A stretch of DNA of 6,085 nucleotides from Acidobacteriaceae bacterium (GCA_025462785.1 JAOAPG010000261.1:1-6085); one strand, 5' to 3'; shown: positions 1 through 5,972, counted from the first letter of the stretch. Translations and numbers: made by a program. Notes: generated by a model from the letters alone, not told the origin.

Positions 1-417
1 GGATTGCAGAAGGGCCAGACTGCTCATGGGAGAACTCCTTGAACAGAACCATTATCCTACCTAGTGCTGCGGCACGGTATCGAGAAAGCTGAGTTGGTTT
101 GTTGCAGACTTGCGCTGAACAACGGAAGAAAGCCACAACCCATAACTGGAACAACTTTGGCATAGAAGTATGGATATCGGCGGCCTTCCGGGAAAATGGG
201 TTCGATTATGAAGGAAAGAAAAATCAGCTGCGAGAGGCTATTCAGAACCTGAGAGAGTCGGGCCAAGCGCGAGAGGCCGAAAAGGGCAAGGACGCACCTG
301 CAATATGTCGGAATCAGCGACTTTACAATTGAGAATTTCTGGTGGAATTACGATGTTGCGCCAACAGCTGGGGCGCCATGACGTATTCCCAAAGACCTCA
401 GTCAAAGCGCGGAAATG
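1..417. other. Stretch without a recognisable gene
   Basis: I recognise no gene here. The longest plus-strand open frame (99-332, 77 codons) has a charged, helix-prone C-terminal half containing LREAIQNLRESGQAREAEKG. A second frame overlaps its end and reads THLQYVGISDFTIENFWWNY before a stop near 377-379. The two pieces could be parts of one gene split by a frameshift near 270-300, but I cannot name a family and see no convincing ribosome binding site before 99. The opposite-strand frames at 57-266 and 238-429 look like antisense noise. Given the decayed genes elsewhere in the window, this is most likely another eroded gene. Confidence 0.25.
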
Positions 418-455
418 TGGACCCGGCACTCCTCTTCGAACGAGAGCCGGGTCTA
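418..455 (-). terminator. Strong hairpin just after the stop of the 461-865 gene
   Basis: Bases 420-427 (GACCCGGC) pair perfectly with 446-453 (GCCGGGTC). After an A-A mismatch the stem continues as CTC 429-431 with GAG 442-444, and outward with T418-A455 and a G-T pair. This GC-rich stem starts six bases past the minus-strand stop codon at 461-463, where a transcription terminator would sit. On the minus strand it is followed only by ACATTTCC, so the U-tract is poor. It may be a weak intrinsic terminator or a 3'-end stabiliser. Confidence 0.5.
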
Positions 456-460
456 GAGGC

Positions 461-865
461 CTAACTTCTCAAATATTGCACATGAACATAGGTGCCCAAT
501 CTGGGGTTATACGCGAGGTACCAACCATCGTGGTCCGGGTCCGCGTAGATCACGATGTCGTCACTATCCCAGAGCCAGTTGTTGGAATAATCGTAGTCGT
601 ATGGAGCAACCTGAAAGAAAAAACCACCTACATCGAATCGATCCCGGCCTCCGCCTCGGAGCCGCCAGACGTGCTGTGGACCAATGCCACCATTAAAGCG
701 TCCATGCTCCCAAGGATGATCGAGATGATAGTGGGGATCGTTGCGTCCGCTGTCGTGTCCCACCCACTGATCATTTTCGGCGTGGACGTGGGGAGCATCG
801 GGATGTTCCGATTGATCGCGGAAACTGTGCCGCTGATTATCCTCAGCAAGACGCGCTTGTGTCCT
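461..865 (-). pseudogene. Small secreted-type hypothetical protein, start and signal peptide lost
   Basis: The frame is open from 865 to the TAG at 461-463 (134 codons), with an in-frame TAA at 866-868. It has no ATG, and the only usable start is a GTG at 761-763. That GTG lies inside sequence that already looks like mature protein: the codons before it read HVHAENDQWV and continue smoothly into GHDSGRNDPHYHLDHPWEHG. The rest is rich in Trp, Tyr, His, Gly and Asp, with blocks such as GPQHVWRL, WLWDSDDIVIY and DPDHDGWYLAYNPRLGTYVH. I recall a family of small exported proteins of unknown function in Acidobacteriota with this ending, and those start with a signal peptide. No signal peptide is encoded in any frame up to about 985. 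I infer a gene broken at its 5' end. A shortened product from the GTG start is possible but would not be exported. Function unknown. Confidence 0.65.
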
Positions 866-1024
866 TTATGTGGCAGTTACGGACGTAATAGGGAATTGAA
901 CTGGCTCTTTTCCTTGCCGTGATCGCTTCTGCAATAAGATTGGAGCCCGGAGTTCAGATGCAGTCTTGGGTCATCAGTAAGGCAGGTGGATTTCACTTTG
1001 TACTCAGACAGAGAGGAGATAGTC

Positions 1025-1240
1025 ATGCAACCTCACGTGGTCGCCGTACCCGTAATCACTCCTGTTCCCGTAGAGTGCACGTTCTGGCCCGAAGATGACG
1101 GCTGGAAGGGAGCCTGTGTCGAGCTGAGTGTCGCAGTTCCTGGAGGCAATTTCGAAGAAGCCAAAAAGAATATGGAAAAGGCTTTGCAGGAATATATCAG
1201 CTCTGTTCTCCGTGACCGAGGGGCCAAGATTGCGGCATAG
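1025..1240 (+). CDS. Solitary HicB-like antitoxin-family protein (71 aa)
   Basis: The product matches the compact HicB-like fold: an N-terminal beta strand (PVECTFWPEDDGWKGAC), then ELSVAVPGGNFEEAKKNMEK and a helix ending LQEYISSVLRDRG. The blocks around EDDGW, the GACVEL turn and the EEA...N...AL.EY helix are typical of HicB. HicB proteins neutralise the HicA mRNA interferase and often repress their own promoter. Here no HicA-like double-stranded-RNA-binding partner is visible on either side and no C-terminal DNA-binding domain is present, so the protein is an orphan or a HicB-fold protein with another role. I chose the ATG at 1025 because AGGAG (1014-1018) lies six bases upstream. An in-frame ATG at 986 would add 13 residues that do not fit the family and has only a weak site before it. 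The 3' end lies about 15 bases from the IS110 fragment on the opposite strand. Confidence 0.75.
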   Translation: MQPHVVAVPVITPVPVECTFWPEDDGWKGACVELSVAVPGGNFEEAKKNMEKALQEYISSVLRDRGAKIAA

Positions 1241-1254
1241 TCGGGAGACTGAAC

Positions 1255-1412
1255 CGCTGAACTCGTTGGTGGTCCATGGCTGAGGAAGAGTCTTCATCCA
1301 GTCGTCCAGTTCCCATCGCGTCGACTTTGCCTTCCTGCTCGACCTGACCGCTCGCATCTTTGACGCAGTAGTTGAACGTCTTCTTATGAACATCCACTCC
1401 GATGTAATACAT
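1255..1412 (-). pseudogene. IS110-family transposase, N-terminal fragment with frameshift
   Basis: The frame begins MYYIGVDVHKKTFNYCVKD, the hallmark start of IS110-family transposases: GVDVHKK carries the first Asp of the DEDD (RuvC-like) catalytic domain. The ATG is at 1410-1412 with GGAGG about 14 bases before it. After the residues KVDA (near 1317) the similarity moves to another frame, which reads TRWELDDWMKTLPQPWTT from 1321 to 1268, so an indel lies near 1314-1325. Similarity then ends, possibly after FSG near 1255, before the HicB-like gene. Only about 50 of an expected 300-450 residues remain, and the later catalytic residues and the C-terminal domain are gone. It is a different element from the copy at 4397-5765, because the two N-termini differ in sequence and in leader length. 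Both point the same way. Confidence 0.8.
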
Positions 1413-1443
1413 AATGTCCCTGAGGAGCCTCCGTGGTTGTTCT

Positions 1444-1566
1444 CTGAATCAACGTTCCGGTTGAGTTCAGCTTTTTGTACACGCGCTCGTCGCTGGACTT
1501 AGCATTCAAACGATTTGCCCGGAACTTGCCGGGCGCGCGGTGCGCCACTTCGACGGTTCGGGCGCG
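1444..1566 (-). ncRNA. Structured segment upstream of the IS110 fragment, candidate bridge-RNA remnant
   Basis: The segment lies 32-154 bases upstream of the fragment's start codon, where IS110-group elements encode the bridge RNA that pairs with donor and target DNA. Visible pairings are: CTGAATCAAC (1444-1453) with GTTGA (1460-1464) and TTCAG (1466-1470), a 10-bp stem with one bulged G and a 6-base loop; GCCCGG 1517-1522 with CCGGGC 1529-1534; GGCGC 1532-1536 with GCGCC 1542-1546, which competes with the previous stem by three bases; and a long-range stem CGTCG 1488-1492 with CGACG 1551-1555 plus CGCGC 1482-1486 with GCGCG 1562-1566. The pairings are seen in the sequence. The bridge-RNA role is inferred from position and from the known biology of IS110. 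The element is truncated, so any RNA would be a relic. Confidence 0.4.
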
Positions 1567-1739
1567 ATACAGCAATTGGGGCACAGTGGTGCGTTCGTGG
1601 AACTACGTTACTTGGCCCGAAGTCGATTTTTGATTCCAACCCAGCAATGCTATCGTGTCTGTGTTCAGACATCGTTGGGCGCACTCATTGCGTAGATCTT
1701 GTTTTCCTGGCGTGCACAGTCCATTGGGCACCATCCCTC

Positions 1740-1823
1740 ATGAAGATACTTGACCTCGTTGTCGGCAAACCCATCAAAACCAGCGACGAACGCGCCGAGC
1801 AGATCGGTCCTGCGCAGGCCTAG
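1740..1823 (+). pseudogene. N-terminal remnant of an APC-family permease
   Basis: From the ATG at 1740 the frame reads MKILDLVVGKPIKTSDERAE and then QIGPAQA before a stop. This resembles the cytoplasmic N-terminus of a group of APC-superfamily amino acid permeases, which start with a short LD-x-x-x-GKP segment and a SDERAEQIGP segment before a GLDALSS-type first membrane helix. That helix is absent here: neither the frame after the stop nor the alternative frame shows a hydrophobic run. There is no clear ribosome binding site before 1740. I read it as a 5' fragment left by a deletion that joined it to unrelated sequence near 1820. The family call rests on 25 residues recalled from memory and is tentative. 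Confidence 0.45.
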
Positions 1824-2001
1824 CCGGCTTCGTAGCGCCCCTGGTGGGGAAGCAGCCACCAGACACATAAGTGTGGGTGCTCGGCGATGATGCCCCGGCC
1901 TTCGTAAGATCAGATGGCCCTTTATACGCGGACGGACCTGTTTGGCGGATGGAACTCGCTATTCCTGCGGTCTGGCCCCACAGCACGGCTCCGGAACATT
2001 C
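1824..2001 (+). other. Gene-free stretch with a small perfect hairpin
   Basis: No recognisable gene. CTGGTGG (1841-1847) pairs with CCACCAG (1856-1862) across an 8-base loop, a 7-bp perfect stem about 20 bases after the stop of the permease fragment. No T-run follows, so I do not call it a terminator. The frame that continues to about 2010 contains WRMELAIPAVW but matches nothing I know. Confidence 0.3.
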
Positions 2002-2217
2002 TCAGAAATAGCGCGCCACGACGGTTATTAGCTGCAAGCGTGAGCTTGAGAGCTCCCGGGGCGCATCCAGTCCATTCATGACGAGCGTAGACAGATCCAA
2101 GATTAGATCGGGATGAAGTTCTCGAGCCTTTTTGATTGCGTCCTCCCTATTAGATTCGAAACCATGTATGAGCAATTTTGCACACTTTGCAAACCACTCA
2201 TATTTTAATAAACGGCT
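2002..2217 (-). pseudogene. Decayed response-regulator receiver (REC) domain
   Basis: A 71-codon open frame runs between the TAA at 2218-2220 and the TGA at 2002-2004. It has no start codon; its only Met is internal. Read from 2217 it gives LLKYEWFAKCAKLL, then GFESNREDAIKKARELHPDL, then ILDLSTLVMNGLDAPREL. This follows the receiver-domain plan: strand 2 (EW-x-x-x-C), helix 2 (REDAIKKARELHPDLI), strand 3 with the phospho-acceptor Asp at codon 41, then the MNGLDA-x-REL loop and helix 3. Intact relatives usually read DLI-x-MDLSMPVMNG, so here one residue before the Asp has been lost and the conserved Pro has become Leu. The N-terminal acidic pair (strand 1), the later conserved Lys and any output domain are missing. 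It is most likely a remnant of a two-component regulator and not functional. Confidence 0.7.
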
Positions 2218-2220
2218 TTA

Positions 2221-2404
2221 ACCACTCTGGGGGCCACTGGAATGTAGCCTTCCTTCGTTTGCTGGTTAGAGTTCATACAGCTCTGGTTTGTCATGGTACG
2301 TGCCGGTGAAGGGTAATGCGTCAGTCCACGTGTCCGAGACGTCAGAACCTGGCCTTGAATCAGGCAAAGAGGCACTCTGGTCATCATGCTTTACCAAAAC
2401 AGCT
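2221..2404. other. Gene-free stretch
   Basis: Frames on both strands (2205-2387 minus, 2288 onward plus) show no recognisable protein character. Small palindromic pieces such as CCTG/CAGG near 2347-2363 are too short to interpret. The stretch may form the distal leader of the 2592 gene or leftover sequence between broken genes. Confidence 0.3.
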
Positions 2405-2480
2405 GTGGCGCAGCATGGGTTCCTGGCCACACTGCGCCACCAAGGAACTGTGTTGCAGGGGGAGGCCTACCCAGTTCCTT
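2405..2480 (+). promoter_or_regulatory. Overlapping inverted repeats with alternative pairings in the leader of the 2592 gene
   Basis: GTGGCGCAG (2405-2413) is a perfect 9-bp inverted repeat with CTGCGCCAC (2432-2440). AAGGAACTG (2442-2450) is another perfect 9-bp inverted repeat with CAGTTCCTT (2472-2480). The middle arm can also pair upstream: GTTCCTGG (2420-2427) matches CCAAGGAAC (2440-2448) apart from one bulged base. The middle segment therefore has two mutually exclusive partners. The block ends 111 bases before the start codon of the secreted-protein gene. Such an arrangement could be a leader-RNA switch, or merely the ends of a decayed mobile element. No known riboswitch or T-box motif is visible and no U-tract follows. 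Confidence 0.35.
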
Positions 2481-2591
2481 CATCTTCGGTAATCTACGAG
2501 ACATTCATATTCCCCAGCGCGGATAGTCCTTCCAGCATCAAACTGCTGTCGTTCGAATTCGCCAGAAACATATGGAGAATGGGGGATAGGG

Positions 2592-3002
2592 ATGAATATG
2601 AACCGCAGACTAGCAACATGCGCTCTTGTGGTTTCGTTTGGCTTGGCCCTTGCCGGGGCATCGGAAGTTCGACTCACGGCAGATCCAAGCATACCGGCAG
2701 CAGTCGGAAAGGCGCACCTGAACAAAGAGAAGAACGGGAATCTTAAGCTCGAACTACAGGTCCATCACTTGGCAAAGCCTAGTGCTCTTACTCCTGCAAG
2801 ACAAGCCTATGTTGTGTGGATCCAGCCTCGTGGGAAAGATCCACAGAATCAGGGCGTCTTAAAGCTAGATGACAAACTCGAAGGAAAGTTTGAGAACACG
2901 GTGTCCAACCAGGACTTCGAGGTTTTTATCACCGCCGAGGACAATCCTACAGCCGAGTCCCCGTCTGAACCAAAGCTGCTCAAAGGGACGATGCAGCCGT
3001 AG
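2592..3002 (+). CDS. Small secreted hypothetical protein (136 aa)
   Basis: The gene is intact. Residues 1-25 form a classical export signal: a basic start (MNMNRR), a hydrophobic core (LATCALVVSFGLALAG) and a likely cleavage site after the small residues AGA-S. The mature part has a beta-rich look: KAHLNKEKNGNLKLELQVHH, then AYVVWIQPRGKDPQNQGVLK, then DFEVFITAEDNPTAESPSEP and a short LLKGTM tail. The YVVWIQP, NQGVLKLDD and FEVFITAE blocks resemble proteins of unknown function I associate with Acidobacteriota, and loosely the C-terminal beta domain of RskA-type anti-sigma factors, which have a -YQLWL- motif in a similar place. No membrane anchor is present beyond the signal. ATG 2592 and ATG 2598 are both possible; AGGGA at 2588-2592 is better spaced for 2598, which would shorten the protein by two residues. 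No strong terminator follows. It stands alone on its strand. Confidence 0.85.
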   Translation: MNMNRRLATCALVVSFGLALAGASEVRLTADPSIPAAVGKAHLNKEKNGNLKLELQVHHLAKPSALTPARQAYVVWIQPRGKDPQNQGVLKLDDKLEGKFENTVSNQDFEVFITAEDNPTAESPSEPKLLKGTMQP

Positions 3003-3347
3003 CTAAAGAAGACCGAAGGTGCGGAGAGAGCGCTCTTCCCAAACGATGGGGACCGCTGTTTTTAGACGGGAGCTAATCGTACTTAAGAGCCGAGCTATGT
3101 TTTAAAATCCTTCGATTCAGAACGGCTCCAGCATCCGTTGCGCGGCCTAAGACCCTCCCGAGGGCAGCAGTTCACATCGAAGTGTCTCGATCGCAGATTA
3201 AAAACAAAAGAGAGAGGTGTGGCTCAACCAGCATCACAAGTTCGAGCAGGCCGCCCCAGCATCGCGGACCCCACGGAGGGAACTCCGCGCGACGCTCCTG
3301 CCCGCTACTTCAAACGGGGCCCGCGCGTGTGCAATGCTGACAGTGCA
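3003..3347. other. Gene-free stretch between convergent genes
   Basis: No recognisable gene. The plus-strand frames at 3138-3515 and 3217-3402 are rich in Arg, Pro and Ala and lack domain character; both run into the antisense of the membrane-protein gene. A short hairpin with TCCC/GGGA arms and an outer GCGG/CCGC pairing (about 3022-3057) ends at TGTTTTT (3057-3063) and could be a weak terminator for the 2592 gene. GTGCA/TGCAC arms near 3328-3347 lie just after the stop of the minus-strand gene. Confidence 0.3.
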
Positions 3348-3764
3348 CTACAAAGAGACATTCTCGTTACTTCTCTTGTTGGAGGTGGGTGGGATGAAAT
3401 GAGCCACTATCAGACCGAACAGAACCATCCACATCAAGTTGCGTCTCGCAATCGGATCATCCACCAGCAGGCTGTGGAAAGGCGCGAACAGATACAATGC
3501 AAACGTCCCAGCTGACACGAGCGTACCCAGAGCAGCAGCCAGCGATCCGAATTTCCGCGCGACAAGAAAGATTAACAACAAGAATATGAGAGGTACAAAT
3601 GCCTTAACAGACCTGCTGCGAAATAGCGCCGTGATAACGCCTGACGCGAACAGAGAAAGGCAGGTCCCCACGGAAACGCTGAACGCAGAAATATGAACGT
3701 TGCTCATGGCACCTAAATAATTCGATGCTACCGTGAATCGAGAGAACACTCTACTGTTTTCCAT
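3348..3764 (-). CDS. Small multi-pass membrane protein, DUF4118-like (138 aa)
   Basis: About four hydrophobic segments are visible: residues 22-47 (ending FASGVITALF), 54-68 (FVPLIFLLLIFLVARKFG), 72-92 (ending TFALYLF) and 108-125 (NLMWMVLFGLIVAHFI), with a positively charged tail (SNKRSNE). The order of segments, the ARKFGSLAA turn and the FAPFHSLLVDDP loop before the last helix recall the DUF4118 region, the four-helix membrane part of KdpD-type sensor kinases. Here it stands without a kinase or any sensor domain. Role unknown; it should sit in the cytoplasmic membrane. ATG 3764 has GGAGTGGGG upstream at good spacing. ATG 3707 (MSNVHIS) would remove 19 residues and start just before the first helix, but its upstream site is weaker. 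No frameshift or internal stop is present and no operon partner is visible. Confidence 0.75.
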   Translation of the reverse strand: MENSRVFSRFTVASNYLGAMSNVHISAFSVSVGTCLSLFASGVITALFRSRSVKAFVPLIFLLLIFLVARKFGSLAAALGTLVSAGTFALYLFAPFHSLLVDDPIARRNLMWMVLFGLIVAHFIPPTSNKRSNENVSL

Positions 3765-4163
3765 CTATCCCCACTCCGGCCCGATCCTCGCGAGGAGCAG
3801 CAAAGCTTTCGTTCAAGAGACGAACTGCGTGCTTTGTGTTCTTACAGAAACGAACAACAGACGATTCCGATCAGGGAAACTGGCAAAACGAACAACTCTA
3901 ACCGTCGAGGCTATTTGCTTCTACGAAGAGACACCATTTGCTGCCGAAGGCTCGGATTTTAGGATGCAGAGCGAATTGTTTGGCAGCGGCATTACGCCTT
4001 TGGGTATGAGGTTCTGTGCGCGACACGCCCTTGTAGAGCTGGCATTCATTTCCAGCAGTGGCCCTTATTTGCGCCAAGTGGATAGTCGTGGGAAATTGTC
4101 GTTCTGCACGGACTGCTTTCTTACCTAAATATAAAAGCCCAAGTTCAAAGACAGCAATGAAAT
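3765..4163. other. Stretch without a recognisable gene
   Basis: A plus-strand frame is open from 3733 to 4128 (131 codons) and contains a CARH...CTDC-like Cys/His pattern near its end. It overlaps the start of the membrane-protein gene on the opposite strand, has no clear ribosome binding site and matches no family I know. The minus-strand frames show short stretches such as IRAFGSKWCLFVEANSLDG but are interrupted by stops. The segment could hold another decayed minus-strand gene, but I cannot support a call. Confidence 0.25.
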
Positions 4164-4388
4164 TCAGGCATCGGCTTGATCTAATCCAGAGACCGGCATT
4201 TTTGTTGCGACCAGCACTTCCAGCAGGGTTGCCGTGTTACGAACGCTTCCTGAGATGGTGATGAGTGCTTCGGAGATCACGGGATGTTGCCCCGCCAGAG
4301 AGTCACGGTCACTCACGTTGTAGAGTGCTGAGCTTCGTTCAGTATCGCAATCGAAGGCATGGGGGGCCGCCTTCCGGAGATGATTTCG
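4164..4388 (-). pseudogene. C-terminal remnant of a small conserved hypothetical protein
   Basis: The frame is open between the TAG at 4389-4391 and the TGA at 4164-4166. It has no ATG near its beginning; GTG 4314-4316 is the first plausible alternative start. The C-terminal half is well formed: LAGQHPVISEALITISGSVR, then NTATLLEVLVATKMPVSGLD and a short tail. I associate this ending with short Acidobacteriota proteins of unknown function, but cannot name a family. The upstream residues (HLRKAAPHAFDCDTERSS) look less protein-like. The frame stops within ten bases of the transposase stop codon, so insertion of the IS110 element may have cut the gene off from its 5' half. The missing half is not visible on the far side of the element. 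Confidence 0.55.
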
Positions 4389-4396
4389 CTACTCTC

Positions 4397-5765
4397 CTAA
4401 GGAACACTTCCGATTGGAGCTAATTGGAATCCGAAGTTTGCCGCTTGCTTTGCCAAGCGGCAAACTTGCCGGTTTCGCGCGCGTTGTTCCATCTCGGCAA
4501 ACGTGCCTTCTTGAAAGCGTTGTCGGGTGGTGATCAGGTGATAGAGGATTCGCGCGAGTTTGTGAGCAGCTGCCGTGATCGCTGCAGGAGTACCCAGCCG
4601 AGTCCGCATTCGACGAAAGTATTGTCCGAGGTAGGATTGACTACGATGAAGCGACTGTGCCGCCATACGCAGGGCAATAGCTACCCTGTTTTTCACTTTG
4701 CGTGTAGCGACGGATAAGATCTTACCGCCGCTAATGCGGTTGTCTGGGCAGAGACCGAGCCAGGAAGCAAAGGCAGCAGCGTTGGGAAACCTGCTCAAAT
4801 CCGAGCCAACTTCGGTCAGGAGCGTATGAGCAGTCAAGCCGCTTATTCCGGGAACTTCGGTCAGGTCCTCGCCGAAGATACGGTACAGATGACATCGCAG
4901 ATCAAAGCGGAGTTCATTTCGTCGTGGCTTGTGGCGGTCCTTTGGCTTGGACAGGGGCTTCTGATCATTGGCGAGATTGCCAGGAAGCGCAGTTGTCGCT
5001 CGATTTCTCCGTCACAAGCAGCGATCCATCGTTGATACTGGCGATACGCTTCCAGAGACTGCCTGAGAGTGAACAGATGCTCGGGACGGTAGTCGCCCAC
5101 CAGAGCGCGGGCAATTGTTTCCTTGCTCGCTGCGATTCTTCCGTCGCGTCGCGTAGCCAGTTTCTCCGGGTCCCGCTCGCCATCGAGAATCGCGTCAATT
5201 ATCGCTAGCCCTGTAGCTCCAGTGATGTCGCTGATGACGTGGTGAAGTTGTAGATTCATCTGATCGAGCGCCTTTTGCATGTGCTGAATGTGCACAGTAG
5301 CTATTTGCACCAGGCTCTCCCGATGCCGACTGATCGAGCGGACGGCGCAGATGGCTTGTGGCGGACGATGCGAAGCACGCAGAAGGCCGACCGAGTGCAG
5401 ATACTGTAACCACACTGGCAATCACTCACATCGGTTTTGCGGCCTGGCACATTTTTCACGTGACGTGCGTTCACTAAACACACCCTGAATCCACGATCCT
5501 CCAGAATCTGAAATAGGGGAATCCAGAAGACGCTTGTAGACTCCATCGCCACGCTATCCACTCCACATGTGTGCAGCCAATCGACAAGGCCGTTCAAATC
5601 ATCCGTGAAAGTAGAAAAACAGCGGACAGGTTGCGTGTCGCGATCTGACGGAACTGCCACATAGACTTCGGTTGCACCTATGTCGATGCCTGCTGCGTTG
5701 GGCTCCAATAATCGGACCATGGGCGATATACGGCTACCTCTTTTAACGTGTTTGCGTCTCGGCAT
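4397..5765 (-). pseudogene. IS110-family transposase with two frameshifts
   Basis: Start ATG 5763-5765 follows GGAG at good spacing. The first frame gives the RuvC-like DEDD domain: Asp28 (AAGIDIGATEVYVAV), Glu75 (VAMESTSVFW), Asp112 and Asp115 (GRKTDVSDCQ). At 5411-5415 a duplicated dinucleotide (minus strand CAGTGTGG for expected CAGTGG) shifts the frame. The second frame resumes with WLQYLHSVGLLRASHRP and a coiled middle region (HIQHMQKALDQMNLQLHHV). A second shift between about 4955 and 5010 moves the reading to the third frame, KPLSKPKDRHKPRRNE, which continues without a break into the C-terminal domain: LTEVPGISGLTAHTLLTEVG, then FASWLGLCPDNRISGGK (the Ser-Gly motif expected to carry the nucleophile) and the helical tail. 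Correcting both shifts gives about 455 residues, a plausible full length. Nothing resembles a programmed slippery site. As written the protein stops after 154 residues and should be inactive. Confidence 0.9.
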
Positions 5766-5784
5766 ATTTTCTCCATGCCCAGCC

Positions 5785-5947
5785 GCAGGCGGGCCGAGCG
5801 TGCTCGGTAAGTAATCTCCTAAACGGGATCGGCCGCGATGGTTCGCGGGCCGTCACCAGTGGCGTGAGCACAAGACTCGGAGCCAGGCTGAAGTTCGGGC
5901 TCGTTGGAAACAAGCGCCATTGAATAAGCGGTTTACTTCCCGCCTGC
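5785..5947 (-). ncRNA. Candidate IS110 bridge RNA
   Basis: GCAGGCGGG (5785-5793) and CCCGCCTGC (5939-5947) are perfect 9-bp inverted repeats that close a 163-nt segment. Inside are: CCGAG/CTCGG (5794-5798 with 5803-5807); C-GGCC-GCG with CGC-GGCC-G (5830-5837 with 5844-5852, one bulged G); GAGCC/GGCTC (5880-5884 with 5898-5902) around a 13-base loop; and a weaker AAAC-CGC stem (5908-5917 with 5928-5934). IS110-group elements encode, between the left end and the transposase, a bridge RNA with two internal loops that pair with target and donor DNA. This segment has the expected position, strand, size and multi-stem shape; it ends 20 bases before the transposase start. The pairings are seen; the function is inferred. 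The loops that would pair with target and donor cannot be assigned without the true ends. Confidence 0.5.
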
Positions 5948-5972
5948 ATCCTGGTGCCTCCAAGGTACGCCA

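Larger units (their letters stand above)
4397..5947 (-). mobile_element. IS110-family insertion sequence (defective copy)
   Basis: The element comprises the frameshifted transposase and the structured segment upstream of it. The coordinates are the outer limits of what I can assign; the true ends are not visible. This is expected, because IS110 elements usually lack terminal inverted repeats and do not make conventional target duplications. The left end should lie somewhere between 5948 and the plus-strand gene at 6042, and the right end a short way past the stop codon, around 4390. With the long noncoding region ahead of the transposase, the layout matches the IS110 group more than the IS1111 group. 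Confidence 0.7.

Noticed and set aside
305..922. 205-codon plus-strand open frame
   Set aside because: It is antisense to the 461-865 gene, whose Trp/Tyr/Asp-rich protein is far more convincing; the frame is a shadow of that coding bias.
890..985. Hydrophobic plus-strand run (LALFLAVIASAIRLEPG) that looks like a signal peptide
   Set aside because: There is no in-frame start codon before it and nothing recognisable after it; it runs into the HicB leader in another frame.
2288..2746. 152-codon plus-strand open frame
   Set aside because: It overlaps the intact secreted-protein gene in another frame, and the sequence before the overlap has no protein-like character or good start.
3733..4128. 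131-codon plus-strand open frame with a Cys/His pattern
   Set aside because: It overlaps the start of the opposite-strand membrane-protein gene, lacks a ribosome binding site and resembles no known family. Kept only as a note in the stretch description.
3800..4130. Possible decayed PilZ-type domain on the minus strand
   Set aside because: The short matches are scattered over two frames with several stops, and no diagnostic PilZ motif could be read.
4393..5822. 8-bp direct repeat TCTCCTAA at 4393-4400 and 5815-5822, considered as the target duplication or core ends of the IS
   Set aside because: It would place one end inside the structured upstream segment, leaving a leader of under 60 bases, and the other across the transposase stop codon. 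An 8-bp match over this distance can be chance.
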